From assembly GCA_964503475.1 (NCBI GenBank), contig CAZCZU010000007.1, positions 15,906 through 79,905 on the forward strand: DNA of 64,000 nt. Reading direction: 5' to 3'. Origin of the DNA: CAZCZU01 sp964503475. GTDB taxonomy: Bacteria; Pseudomonadota; Zetaproteobacteria; Mariprofundales; Mariprofundaceae. The first letter of the stretch is position 1, and each line of letters begins with the position of its first letter. The translations under genes were made by a program, and so were the position numbers. Shown piece by piece: positions 41,516 to 51,287 of this stretch. Under the pieces are notes generated by a model. That model had not been told where the DNA came from. It saw only the letters and a list, made by a program, of their open reading frames with translations, and did no database searches.

Positions 41516-42694
41516 ATGCTGGAAGGCAATATGGTAATCGGGCAATCGGGCGGGCCGACGGTGGTGATCAACCAGTCGTTGGTCGGTGCCATTCTGGAGG
41601 CGCGTCGCCAGCCGGCGATCAGGGGCATTCTCGGTGCCCGGCATGGCATCCAGGGGATTATGGATGAATCGTTCGTCGACCTGACCACCCAGAGCGAGGC
41701 GCAGCTGGAGGCGGTGGCGGCGACACCGGCGGCAGCACTCGGTTCGGTGCGCCTGAAGCCGGGGCCGGAGGAGTGTCAGCGGGTATTCGACGTCTTCCGT
41801 AAGCACGATGTGCGCTACTTCTTTTATGTCGGTGGCAACGATTCGGCCGAGACGGCCAATATCATCGCGCAGATGGCCAGTGATGCCGCCTACGATTTCT
41901 GTACGGTGCATATCCCCAAGACCATCGACAACGACCTGAAAGTGACCGACCACTGTCCGGGCTACGCCTCGGCAGCCCGTTTTGTGGCGCTTGCCTTCAT
42001 GGGCGACGATCGCGATAACCGGGCGCTGTCGGGGGTGAAGATCAATGTGGTGATGGGTCGCCATGCCGGCTTCCTGACCGCGGCTTCGGCTCTGGCCCGC
42101 CAGGCGGACGATGACGGCCCGCACCTGATCTACCTGCCGGAGCGCGTTTTCGATACCGAACAGTTCAAGCGGGATGTGCGCGATGTGATGGCCCGGCATG
42201 GCCGCTGTGTCGTGGCCGTTTCGGAAGGAATCGCCGATGCCGGAGGCAATCTGATCGCCAGTACCGGCGAGAAGGATTCGCACGGCAATGTACAGCTCTC
42301 CGGCACCGGCGCGCTGGGCGATCGTCTGGCTGCTCTGGTCAAGGAGGCGTATGCAGGCGAGAAGGTTCGGGTACGTGCCGATACCTTCGGCTATCTGCAA
42401 CGCAGCTTTCCGACCATCGTCTCGCCCATCGATGCCAGGGAGGCACGCGAGGTGGGCGAATTTGCCGTCCGCTATGCGGCCGGCGAAGGGAAGAATGGTT
42501 CGGTGGCCATTCGCCGCCTCGCATCCGAGCCGTATAAGAGCGAGTGTTTCATCACGCCTCTTGCCTCGGTGGCACGCGAGGCGACCCATATGAAGGATGC
42601 GTATATCAATGCGGCCGGTAACGATGTGACCGATGCCTGGCTTGAGTATCTGAGGCCGCTGGTCGGTGAGTTGCCGCAAATGGGGCGCCTTTAG
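41516..42694 (+). CDS. pfp: PPi-type 6-phosphofructokinase
   Basis: A 392-residue phosphofructokinase of the PPi-dependent or mixed group. Motifs: GQSGGPTVVIN at the N-terminus, YVGGNDSAETANI (in ATP enzymes the equivalent is GGDGS), PKTIDNDL (PGTIDND in ATP enzymes), VVMGRHAGFLTAASALA and DTFGYLQRS. The Lys in PKTIDND and the residue after GGN are the known marks of PPi use. Such enzymes work in both directions, so with glpX it offers a reversible bypass between fructose-6-phosphate and the bisphosphate. The start at 41516 has GAGAGG eight bases before; earlier ATGs are in frame. Confidence 0.88.
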   Translation: MLEGNMVIGQSGGPTVVINQSLVGAILEARRQPAIRGILGARHGIQGIMDESFVDLTTQSEAQLEAVAATPAAALGSVRLKPGPEECQRVFDVFRKHDVRYFFYVGGNDSAETANIIAQMASDAAYDFCTVHIPKTIDNDLKVTDHCPGYASAARFVALAFMGDDRDNRALSGVKINVVMGRHAGFLTAASALARQADDDGPHLIYLPERVFDTEQFKRDVRDVMARHGRCVVAVSEGIADAGGNLIASTGEKDSHGNVQLSGTGALGDRLAALVKEAYAGEKVRVRADTFGYLQRSFPTIVSPIDAREAREVGEFAVRYAAGEGKNGSVAIRRLASEPYKSECFITPLASVAREATHMKDAYINAAGNDVTDAWLEYLRPLVGELPQMGRL

Positions 42695-42774
42695 GGAGCT
42701 TGCCGTTTGACTTGTCCGTTTGATCGGTCGAGTTTTGGCTTGGTTGTGTAAAGGGTAGACTCAAGGAGTACGCT

Positions 42775-45336
42775 GTGGATCTGCAAGGAAAGACCTATTA
42801 TCTCCGGATTCGCCCCATTGTGCCCGAGGCACTGGCCCGCATGGAAGAGGTGGCGAACGACATGTGGTTCGCCTGGAATGCCCAGGCGCGCTCGCTCTTC
42901 CGCCAGATCGATCCCAACCTGTGGACGATGGTCGGCCACAACCCCAAGCTGTTCCTGCGCCGGGTCAGCCAGTCGCGACTGGATGAGATGGCCTCCGATC
43001 GTGCTTTTTTGAGTCTCTACAACGGTATCCTGTCCGATTACGACTCCTACAAGTCGGAAGGGCACCAGTGGTTCCGCGATCATTTCGACGGGCATGAAGA
43101 GCACCATATCGCCTACTTCTCGGCCGAGTTCGGCCTGCACGAGTCGTTGCCGATCTATTCCGGCGGTCTTGGTATTCTGGCCGGCGATCACTGCAAATCG
43201 GCCAGCGATCTCGGCCTGCCGTTTACCGCTGTCGGTATTCTCTACCGTAACGGCTATTTTACCCAGAGCATTGATGCGCTCGGGCGGCAGGTCGCCACCT
43301 ACTTCGACAACCGCTTCGGTGATCTCTGTGTGGAGCCGGCTCTCGATGCCGAAGAGCGTGAGGTGCATGTTGCGGTCGACCTGCCGGGGCGCGAGCTGCA
43401 TCTGAAGGTGTGGCGGGTGATCGTCGGGCACATCGAGATGCTGCTGCTTGACTCCGATATCGAGGCCAATTCGCCGGAGGATCGCGGCATCACCTATCAG
43501 CTCTATGGCGGAGGGCTGGAGAATCGTATCCGCCAGGAGATTGTGCTCGGTATTGGCGGTGTGCGCGCTCTGCGTGCCATGGATATGGCCCCGACCGTCT
43601 GGCATGCCAACGAGGGGCACGCCGCCTTTGTGCTGCTGGAACGCATGCGTGAACTGGTGCAGGAGCAGGGGCTGAATTTTGACGAGGCACTGGAAGCGGC
43701 TGCCGCCGCAACCGTATTTACCACGCATACGCCGGTGCCGGCAGGGCATGATGTTTTTCCGCTCGACATGTTCGATCACTACATGGGGCATTATGCCGAT
43801 AAGCTGGGGACCACTGCGGCACGGCTGCACGAGCTGGGTAAGGGCGACTTTGGCCATGGTTCCAGCGGCTTCAACCAGACGGCCCTTGCCACGCACGGCT
43901 CCTCTTACCAGAACGGCGTGGCCCGCCTGCACGGCGAGGTGAGCTCGCGCATGTTCCAGTCGATCTGGCCGGAGGTCGATGCCGAGGAGAATCCGATGAC
44001 CTCGGTGACCAACGGTGTGCATGTCACCACCTGGCTGGCCCAGGAGTGGATCAATGCCTTCGACCAGGAACTGGGCGGACGCTGGCGCGGCCATCTGCAG
44101 GATCGCGATTTCTGGGAGCGCATCCACGACATCCCCGACCACCTCTTCTGGAGTATTCACCAGACCAACAAGCAGCGCATGCTGCAGTACATCCGAGAGA
44201 TCCTGTTTCGCCAGGCCGAGCGCAACGGTGAGAGTGCCCAGCTGGTCAAGGAGATGGCCCAGGGGCTTGATGCACGCACGCTGGTGATCGGCTTTGCCCG
44301 TCGCTTTGCCACCTACAAGCGGGCGACGCTGCTGTTCCATGATGAAGCCAAGCTGCGCCAGTTGCTCGATGAGGCGCCCGGGCCGGTGGTCTTCCTGTTT
44401 GCCGGCAAGGCGCATCCGGCCGATGAGCCGGGCCAGGCATTGATTCAGCGTGTCCATCAGATTGCCCGCCAGCCTGAATTTATCGGACGGGTGCTGATGC
44501 TGGAGGGTTACGACATGACCCTGTCGCGTTATCTGCTCTCCGGCGTCGATGTGTGGCTCAATAATCCGCAGCGGCCAATGGAGGCCTCCGGCACGTCCGG
44601 CATGAAGGCCGCGATGAACGGTGCCCCGAACCTATCCATTCTCGACGGCTGGTGGCCGGAGGGGTTCAAGAGGGACAATGGCTGGGTGATCGGCGGCGAG
44701 CGCGATATCGGGGATGAGAAACTGCGCGATGTCGAGGATGCCGATTCGCTGTATCACGTGTTGCGCTACGATGTTTTACCGCTCTACTACGCCCGTAGCG
44801 AGCGCGGTTATTCGGAGGGGTGGGTACGCACGGCCAAGCGGGCCATGATCGAGGCGATCCCGGTCTTCAATACCGATCGCATGGTGGCTGAATATACCGA
44901 GCGTTTTTATATTCCTGCCTCCCGGCGCGGGGCGGTTATGAGCGCCGATGGCTATGGTCGGGCCAGGGCTCTGGCAGTCTGGAAAGCCCGGGTGCGCAAG
45001 GCGTGGGGGAGTGTGCGTCTCTCCGCTATCGATCATCTGGCCGAGCACTCTGACTGGAATTACGGCGATGATATTTGCGTCACCGTGAAAGCGGAGCTGG
45101 ATGGCCTGAAGCCGGAGGATGTGCAGGTGGAGGCGCTGTTTCTGCGTCCGTCACGCCACATGGCCTCCGGTTACCAGAAGGACAGCGTGGTGATTTTGGA
45201 GCACCAGGGGGAAGGGATGTTCTCGGCCAATGTGCATCCGGACGATACCGGCGATTACGCCTTCCGTATCCGCATCTACCCGACCCATGAGGATCTGCCG
45301 CACCCTTATGCCATGGGGCTGATGAAGCACCTGTAA
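42775..45336 (+). CDS. glgP: Alpha-glucan (glycogen) phosphorylase
   Basis: An 853-residue GT35 phosphorylase of the shorter bacterial/archaeal type, with an N-terminal domain of about 100 residues typical of this branch (VANDMWFAWNAQARSLFRQI). Then follow EFGLHESLPIYSGGLGILAG, WHANEGHAAFVLLER, TTHTPVPAGHDVFP and the PLP-binding EASGTSGMKAAMNG near residue 610. It releases glucose-1-phosphate from glycogen with inorganic phosphate. The start is a GTG with AAGGAG seven bases upstream. It is convergent with the ROK kinase and glycogen synthase genes, with two bases between the stops. Confidence 0.93.
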   Translation: MDLQGKTYYLRIRPIVPEALARMEEVANDMWFAWNAQARSLFRQIDPNLWTMVGHNPKLFLRRVSQSRLDEMASDRAFLSLYNGILSDYDSYKSEGHQWFRDHFDGHEEHHIAYFSAEFGLHESLPIYSGGLGILAGDHCKSASDLGLPFTAVGILYRNGYFTQSIDALGRQVATYFDNRFGDLCVEPALDAEEREVHVAVDLPGRELHLKVWRVIVGHIEMLLLDSDIEANSPEDRGITYQLYGGGLENRIRQEIVLGIGGVRALRAMDMAPTVWHANEGHAAFVLLERMRELVQEQGLNFDEALEAAAAATVFTTHTPVPAGHDVFPLDMFDHYMGHYADKLGTTAARLHELGKGDFGHGSSGFNQTALATHGSSYQNGVARLHGEVSSRMFQSIWPEVDAEENPMTSVTNGVHVTTWLAQEWINAFDQELGGRWRGHLQDRDFWERIHDIPDHLFWSIHQTNKQRMLQYIREILFRQAERNGESAQLVKEMAQGLDARTLVIGFARRFATYKRATLLFHDEAKLRQLLDEAPGPVVFLFAGKAHPADEPGQALIQRVHQIARQPEFIGRVLMLEGYDMTLSRYLLSGVDVWLNNPQRPMEASGTSGMKAAMNGAPNLSILDGWWPEGFKRDNGWVIGGERDIGDEKLRDVEDADSLYHVLRYDVLPLYYARSERGYSEGWVRTAKRAMIEAIPVFNTDRMVAEYTERFYIPASRRGAVMSADGYGRARALAVWKARVRKAWGSVRLSAIDHLAEHSDWNYGDDICVTVKAELDGLKPEDVQVEALFLRPSRHMASGYQKDSVVILEHQGEGMFSANVHPDDTGDYAFRIRIYPTHEDLPHPYAMGLMKHL

Positions 45337-45338
45337 GC

Positions 45339-46277
45339 TCATTCGCCGGCGATGGACTCCATGGCCAGCAGGGCGGCGCCCAGCAGGCCCGCCTGATCCA
45401 TCAGGCTTGATCGGGCGATGCGGACCTGACCGCGTAGCGGCGGAATCAGTCCTTCATCGAGGCTTTTGGCCAGTGGCGGATAGAGGATATCCCAGGCGCC
45501 GGTCAGGCCGCCACTGATTGTGACCTGGCCGATATCGAGCAGTTTGATCGCTTCCGCCAGGGCCTGCCCAAGGTATTGGCCGGCCTCCGTCAGCAGACGG
45601 CGGGCCAGGGCATCGCCGCCAGCGGCCATGCGGGCGATATCGGCCGTGTCCCGTCGTATGTGACTGATTTCTGCATAGCGGTTTGCCACGGCACTGGCGG
45701 AGGCATAGGTCTCGATGCAGCCACGGTTGCCGCAGCCGCACAGGCGCGCATCGTCGTCATGGACTACGCGCAGGTGGCCAAACTCCATGGCCATGCCGTG
45801 GGCGCCGCAGTAGGGCGTGTCGTTCAGGATCAGGCCGCCGCCGATGCCGGTACCCAGGGTCAGGTGCAACAGGTCCGGCTGGCCCCGGCCTGCACCGAAA
45901 CGATGCTCGCCGATGGCGGCACAGAGGGCATCGTTCTGCACCGTGACCGGCAGGCTGAGGCTCGCCGTGAGCCGTTCGCCGAGATGGAAGTCATGCAGCA
46001 GAGGCAGGTTGGGTGAGGCATCGAGTACTCCGCTGTCGCCACGGAAAAAACCGGGAAAGCCGATGCCGACGGCCTGGATGTCATTTGCCTCCAGTATGGG
46101 TGAGCAGGCGCGGGTGATCGTCTCGATCACCCGCGCTTCGGCCCGTTCGCGGGTGGCATCGGCGGTGCGCGAAAGTTCGGCCCGAAGGCGCCGTTCACCG
46201 GAGATGTGGCCATCGGGGTTGACGATGGCAAGCCGGATGTTGGTGCCACCGATGTCCGCTGCCAGTACGCAGCTCAC
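45339..46277 (-). CDS. ROK-family glucokinase
   Basis: A 312-residue sugar kinase: ATP site AADIGGTNIRLAIV, VGIGFPGFF, NDALCAAIGEHRFGAG, GTGIGGGLIL, and the ROK zinc motif CGCGNRGCIETYAS. There is no N-terminal DNA-binding domain, so it is a kinase rather than a repressor. It most likely phosphorylates glucose (possibly N-acetylglucosamine or fructose). The GTG start overlaps the stop of glgA as GTGA, so the two are translated together. It links free glucose from glycogen breakdown to glycolysis. Confidence 0.88.
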   Translation of the reverse strand: MSCVLAADIGGTNIRLAIVNPDGHISGERRLRAELSRTADATRERAEARVIETITRACSPILEANDIQAVGIGFPGFFRGDSGVLDASPNLPLLHDFHLGERLTASLSLPVTVQNDALCAAIGEHRFGAGRGQPDLLHLTLGTGIGGGLILNDTPYCGAHGMAMEFGHLRVVHDDDARLCGCGNRGCIETYASASAVANRYAEISHIRRDTADIARMAAGGDALARRLLTEAGQYLGQALAEAIKLLDIGQVTISGGLTGAWDILYPPLAKSLDEGLIPPLRGQVRIARSSLMDQAGLLGAALLAMESIAGE

Positions 46278-47731
46278 GGAGTCAGGAGCTCCAGATACAG
46301 TTTTTCATAGGCGGCGGATGACGCCTCCCAGGATGCGTTGCGACGCATGCCGTTGCCGATCAGGCGACTCCAGATGCGTGGCTGGCTGTAAAGATCCACC
46401 GCCCGGCGGACGGCGCGGTCGAGCGCTTCGGCTGTCGGCAGGGTGAAATGGATGCCGGTTGCCTTGCTGCGGGATGCATCGTAATCGATGACCGTATCGC
46501 GCAGCCCGCCGGTGGCGCGCACGACCGGCACGTTTCCGTAGCGCATGGCGATCATCTGGCCAATGCCGCAGGGTTCGAAGCGCGAGGGCATCAGGAAGAT
46601 GTCGCCGCCGGCATAGATGCGGCGGGCCAGACCTTCGTCGAAACCGTTGGTGAAACCAATGTTGCGCGGGTGTGTTTTGGCCAGCTGTTGCAGCGATGTC
46701 TCGAGCTTCGGATCGCCGGAGCCGAGTATGGCCAGTTGCCAGCCGCGCTGCAGCCAGGCCGGCGCGCACTCGGTGATCAGGTCGATCCCTTTCTGGTCGG
46801 CCAGTCGCGACACCACGCTCAGCAGGGGCGTGTCCGCACTCTCGTTCAGCCCGAACTCCCGCTGCAGGGCGGCTTTGCACGTACGTTTGCCGACGACGCG
46901 GCCAACGCTGAATCGGGCGGCCAGCTGCCGGTCGGTGGCCGAATTCCACGCCTCGGTATCGAGGCCGTTGACGATGCCCGAAATCTTCTCCTGGTGATGG
47001 GTGAGGTAGCCATCGAGTCCGCAGCCGAATTCCGGTGTCATGATCTCCCGGGCATAGCCGGGGCTGACGGTGGTCACCGCATCGGCCATTTCGATGGCCG
47101 CCTTCATGCAGTTGATCTGGCCGAAGTACTCGAACCCCTCCATGTTGAAGTGGTTGTCGGGGATGCCGAGGCGTCCCATCCAGTCGGGGTCGAACAAACC
47201 CTGATAGGCAAGGTTGTGGATGGTGTAGACGGTGCGGGCTGCGGCGATGCCGGGATAGTGCTGGTACTGGCTCTTCAGCAGCAGCGGGGCCATGCCGGCC
47301 TGCCAGTCGTGGCAGTGCAGGATGTCGACAGGGGCGGGCAATCGGGCGGCTGCCTCAAGGGCTGCACGGGTGAAGAGCATGAAGCGCAGCAGGTTGTCCG
47401 GGTAGTCGACGTCAGCCTCGGTATACAGGCCTTTGCGGGCAAAAAGAGTATCCTGTTCGATCAACAGGTAACGCACCCCCTGCGAGATGGCCTCATGAAG
47501 GCGACAGGTGAAACTGCGGCCATCGGCCCAGATGTCGAAAGTGGTATCCGTTGCCCTGATCGGGATGCCTGAGTTGTCGGTATGCGGTTTGTAGTAGGGC
47601 ATGATCACGGTGAGGCGATGCCCGAAGCGGTGCAGTGCGGCCGGCAGGGAGCCTGCGACATCGGCCAGTCCGCCGGTTTTGGCCAGCGGAATCGCCTCCG
47701 ATGCCAGGAATACGATATTCAGTTTGACCAT
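46274..47731 (-). CDS. glgA: Glycogen synthase (ADP-glucose type)
   Basis: A 485-residue GT5 glycosyltransferase. N-terminal motif LNIVFLASEAIPLAKTGGLAD with the KTGGL glucose-nucleotide loop, DILHCHDWQAGM, YTIHNLAYQGLFDPDW, and the C-terminal MPSRFEPCGIGQMIAMRYG with the E-x7-E region. It adds glucose from ADP-glucose to alpha-1,4-glucan. I take the ATG at 47731, preceded by AGAGAG, because the family starts here; a longer frame adds 11 residues. No glgC is in the window. Confidence 0.94.
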   Translation of the reverse strand: MVKLNIVFLASEAIPLAKTGGLADVAGSLPAALHRFGHRLTVIMPYYKPHTDNSGIPIRATDTTFDIWADGRSFTCRLHEAISQGVRYLLIEQDTLFARKGLYTEADVDYPDNLLRFMLFTRAALEAAARLPAPVDILHCHDWQAGMAPLLLKSQYQHYPGIAAARTVYTIHNLAYQGLFDPDWMGRLGIPDNHFNMEGFEYFGQINCMKAAIEMADAVTTVSPGYAREIMTPEFGCGLDGYLTHHQEKISGIVNGLDTEAWNSATDRQLAARFSVGRVVGKRTCKAALQREFGLNESADTPLLSVVSRLADQKGIDLITECAPAWLQRGWQLAILGSGDPKLETSLQQLAKTHPRNIGFTNGFDEGLARRIYAGGDIFLMPSRFEPCGIGQMIAMRYGNVPVVRATGGLRDTVIDYDASRSKATGIHFTLPTAEALDRAVRRAVDLYSQPRIWSRLIGNGMRRNASWEASSAAYEKLYLELLTP

Positions 47732-47889
47732 CTCATACTCTCTGTCGATTTGATCCGACCGCATCAGCCTGGCTGATGCTCATGCCGGTGCGGTGTTTGT
47801 CGTCCTCTTCCGCACAGCAGCAGCTTATCCTGGACGGAGTTTTTACAACTATTTGTCGCACATGCCAGTCTACACTAAAGTAGGGCATT

Positions 47890-49504
47890 ATGTCGAAACT
47901 CATCGTGCACGACGAACATGGGCAGCGTAGCTACGATCTGCAAGGAACGGTTTCAATCGGCAGGCACCCCAACAGCATCATTCGCCTTTTCGACCCCCGT
48001 GTATCCAAGAAGCATGCACTGGTACGCCGCACACGTGACGGATTCGTTTTCGAGGACCTCGGCAGCTCCAACGGCTCCTTCTTCGAGGGGGTACGCATCC
48101 AGCATCACCGGCTGAACGACGGCGACATGATCGTGATGGGCAAGACGGCACTGACCTATCACACGGAGATGGTGCATACCGACGAGATTGCGCCGCCGGT
48201 GGATATCTCGCAGTCGCTCGAGGTCAGCCAGGTGCATGACCGGGTCGAGATGGGAACCATCGAGAAGTTCCAGCCCGAGCGCGAGATCGCCGATCTGAAT
48301 ATGCTGCGTATCGATTACGAGAAGCTGCGTCTGGGGCATGAGCTGATGAAACAGATCGGTTTTGCGCGCAGTCTGTCGATGATTCTCGATACCGTGACCA
48401 ATGAGATGCTGCGCATTTTTCTGGCCGATCGCTGTGTGATCATGCTGGCAAGCCCGGATGAGGGACATCTGGTGCCGGCGGTGGCCAAGACCATGTACGG
48501 CAGCTCCGATCGGGTCACTATCTCCGAATCGGTCTTGCACGAGGTGCGGGAATCGCGATCGGCGGTGCTGCTTTCGGACACCAACAAGGATGAGCGCTTT
48601 TCAAGCTCCAAATCGCTGATTATGCAGGGTATTCGCTCGGTGATGTGTGCGCCGATCATGCAGGAGGGCGAATTCCTCGGCGTGCTGCATATCGACAGCC
48701 AGCGTGGCCAGGCCATTTTCTCCAAGAAGGATCTGCAGCTGATGACCAGCATCGTGCGCTACGTGGCGATGTCGATCGCCAATGTACGTTTGCTGCGCAA
48801 GGTGGAGCAGGAGGCGCGGGCCAAGGCCCAGTTCGAGCGCCTGCTTTCACCCGGCGTGGTCGACCAGATCGTGGCCGGCAAGGTGAAGCTGGAGAAGGGG
48901 GGGCGAGCTGCGTGACGTCACGATCATGTTTGCCGATATCCGCGACTTTACCCGGATGACCAGCCACAGCGAGGCAACCCGGATCGTGGCGATGCTCAAC
49001 AGCTATTACGAGATGCTGGTCGATATTGTGTTCCAGTATGGCGGTACGGTCGATAAGTACATCGGCGATGCCGTGATGGTACTTTTCGGCGCCCCGATTG
49101 AAATGCGCGATGCGGCCGATCGCGCCGTGCACTGCGCGCTCGATATGCTGGCTGCATTGAAGGCGTTCAATCGCGAGCGGGAGGCGGCCGGCGAAAAACC
49201 GATTGAGATCGGTATCGGTATCAACTCCGGTGAGGTGGTTGTCGGCTCCATCGGTTCATCCCGAACCATGCAGTACACCTGTATCGGCAACGCGGTCAAC
49301 GTGGCATCCCGGCTGACCGCCCATGCCGAACCGGGGCAGGTACTGGTCAGCCAGGAGACGCTGGGGCGTCTGGCCGGCAATGTGAACTACGAGACGCTCC
49401 CTCCGGTGATGTTGAAGGGCATCGACGGTGAAATGCAGGCCTACGATGTGAAAACGCTGGTCGGGCTTCGGTACGAGCGTCATGGTGGCGGACAGAATGG
49501 CTGA
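47890..49504 (+). pseudogene. FHA-GAF-adenylate cyclase, broken by a frameshift
   Basis: Two adjacent frames make one protein of about 538 residues. Frame 1 (47890-48915) has an FHA domain (SIGRHPNSIIRLFDPRVSKK, residues 22-95), a linker, a GAF domain (about 165-305) and the start of the cyclase hinge LLSPGVVDQIVAGKVKLEKG. The class III cyclase domain continues in frame 2: MFADIRDFTRM (first metal Asp), KYIGDAVMVLFGAP (second Asp) and GNAVNVASRL. The shift is at seven Gs (48897-48903); with six, the hinge reads KLEKGGELRDVTIMFADI as in intact homologues. Without correction the cyclase part has no ribosome site. It would make cAMP in response to a ligand or phosphoprotein. Sequencing error, phase variation or decay are all possible. 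Confidence 0.85.
48897..48903 (+). repeat. G7 tract at the cyclase frameshift
   Basis: Seven Gs in a row lie exactly at the junction of the two frames of the cyclase gene. Loss of one G restores a full-length product. Homopolymers of this length change by slippage during replication and are also a usual place for sequencing errors. Confidence 0.85.
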
Positions 49505-49556
49505 GATGTCCGGTCCGCAAAGCGTCCGTTCGGGCGCAGAAGCAGGGGGGGGAGGC

Positions 49557-51200
49557 ATGACCTCGAAAAGGCAAATGGCTGCATGGAAAGCGATGCATGC
49601 GCATGCAGCAGCGATGCGGCAGGTGCATATGCGTGAGCTGTTCGCGCAGGATGCGCAGCGCTTCGAGCGTTTCTCCATCCATTGGCAGGAGCTGCTGCTC
49701 GACTACTCAAAAAATATTGTCACCGATGAAACGATGCGCCTGCTTATCGAACTGGCTGAGGCGTGCGATGTGCCCGGCTGGCGGCAGCGCATGTTCTGTG
49801 GCGAGAAGATCAACAACACCGAACAGCGTGCCGTGTTGCATGTGGCGCTGCGCAACCGAGGGAACACGCCGGTTTGCGTGGATGGGCATGATGTGATGCC
49901 GGATGTGCGGCGGGTACTGGATCAGATGCGCACGTTCAGCGAGCAGGTGCGAGGTGGCGAGTGGCGTGGCTTCAGCGGCCGACCTATCACCGATGTGGTC
50001 AATATCGGTATCGGCGGTTCCGACCTCGGTCCGGTGATGGTCACCGAGGCGCTCAGGCCCTACGCCCGGGAAGGTCTGCGGGCCCATTTCATCTCCAATG
50101 TCGATGGTGCCCAGGTCGCCGAGACGTTGCAGGATCTCGATCCGGAGACGACGCTGTTTATCGTTGTCTCCAAGAGCTTTACCACCCAGGAGACCCTGAC
50201 CAATGCCCGCACGGCCAGAAACTGGCTGACGGCGGCCAGCGGTGAGGCGGCCGTTGCCCGCCACTTTGTTGCCGTCTCGACCAACAGGGACGAGGTGGCG
50301 CGCTTTGGTATCGACCCGGATCAGATGTTCGAATTCTGGGACTGGGTGGGGGGGCGCTATTCGCTATGGAGTTCGGTCGGACTCTCCATTGCCATCAATC
50401 TTGGCATGGATCGCTTCGAGGAGCTTCTGGCCGGTGCCTACGATATGGATCGCCACTTCTGCGAGGCGCCGCTTTCGGAAAATATGCCGGTGGTGCTGGC
50501 GTTGCTGGGCATCTGGTACGGCAACGGCTTCGATGCCGGTTCGCATGTGATTCTGCCGTACGACCAGCATCTGCACAGCCTGCCGGCCTACCTGCAGCAG
50601 GCGGATATGGAGAGCAACGGCAAGCGGGTGCATCGCAATGGCGAGCCGGTCGAGGAGAAGACCGGGCCGGTGATCTGGGGCAAGGCCGGTACTAACGGCC
50701 AGCACGCCTTCTATCAGCTGATCCATCAGGGGACACGCATGGTGCCGGCCGATTTCATCGCCGGTGTCAGGGCGCTGCATTCGCTGGAAGAGCATCACCG
50801 CATCCTGATCTCCAACTTCCTGGCCCAGACCGAGGCGCTGATGCTGGGCAAGGATGAAGATGAAGTGCGGGCCGAACTGCAGGCGACCGGCCTGTCCGGG
50901 GCCGAGGTCGAGCGACTGCTGCCGCACAAGGTGTTCCCGGGCAACCACCCGACCAATTCGATTCTCTACAAGCAGCTCACCCCCTATACCCTGGGAGGGC
51001 TGATCGCCATGTACGAGCACAAGATCTTCGTGCAGAGCATCATCTGGGATATCAATGCTTTCGACCAGTGGGGGGTGGAACTGGGCAAACAGCTGGCCGG
51101 GCGCATTCTTCCCGAGCTGGGTGATGATGTGCCGGTCGCTTCGCACGATGCCTCGACCAACGGCCTGATCAACTTTATCAAACAGCACTATTACGATTAG
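49557..51200 (+). CDS. pgi: Glucose-6-phosphate isomerase
   Basis: A 547-residue isomerase, the same size as the E. coli enzyme. Motifs: VNIGIGGSDLGPVMV, SKSFTTQETLTN, WDWVGGRYSLWSSVGLSIA, GKAGTNGQHAFYQLIHQGT and KVFPGNHPTNSILY. It interconverts glucose-6-phosphate and fructose-6-phosphate, linking the kinase/phosphorylase products to the PPi-phosphofructokinase. The ATG at 49557 follows GGGGGGAGG; the frame continues upstream into the cyclase gene's end but without family sequence. It is 52 bp after the cyclase stop. Confidence 0.96.
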   Translation: MTSKRQMAAWKAMHAHAAAMRQVHMRELFAQDAQRFERFSIHWQELLLDYSKNIVTDETMRLLIELAEACDVPGWRQRMFCGEKINNTEQRAVLHVALRNRGNTPVCVDGHDVMPDVRRVLDQMRTFSEQVRGGEWRGFSGRPITDVVNIGIGGSDLGPVMVTEALRPYAREGLRAHFISNVDGAQVAETLQDLDPETTLFIVVSKSFTTQETLTNARTARNWLTAASGEAAVARHFVAVSTNRDEVARFGIDPDQMFEFWDWVGGRYSLWSSVGLSIAINLGMDRFEELLAGAYDMDRHFCEAPLSENMPVVLALLGIWYGNGFDAGSHVILPYDQHLHSLPAYLQQADMESNGKRVHRNGEPVEEKTGPVIWGKAGTNGQHAFYQLIHQGTRMVPADFIAGVRALHSLEEHHRILISNFLAQTEALMLGKDEDEVRAELQATGLSGAEVERLLPHKVFPGNHPTNSILYKQLTPYTLGGLIAMYEHKIFVQSIIWDINAFDQWGVELGKQLAGRILPELGDDVPVASHDASTNGLINFIKQHYYD

Positions 51201-51287
51201 GAAGGTGCCGATTCATCGGCATCGCTTTAGCGAGGGGGGCTTGTCTGCGCCATGCCAGACGGCAGGGTAGGGGGGCGGAGGGAGTGT

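Noticed and set aside
48926..49504. Independent small adenylate cyclase gene
   Set aside because: There is no ribosome site, and the conserved hinge and first catalytic residues join exactly to the upstream frame at the G7 tract, so it is the broken 3' half of one gene.
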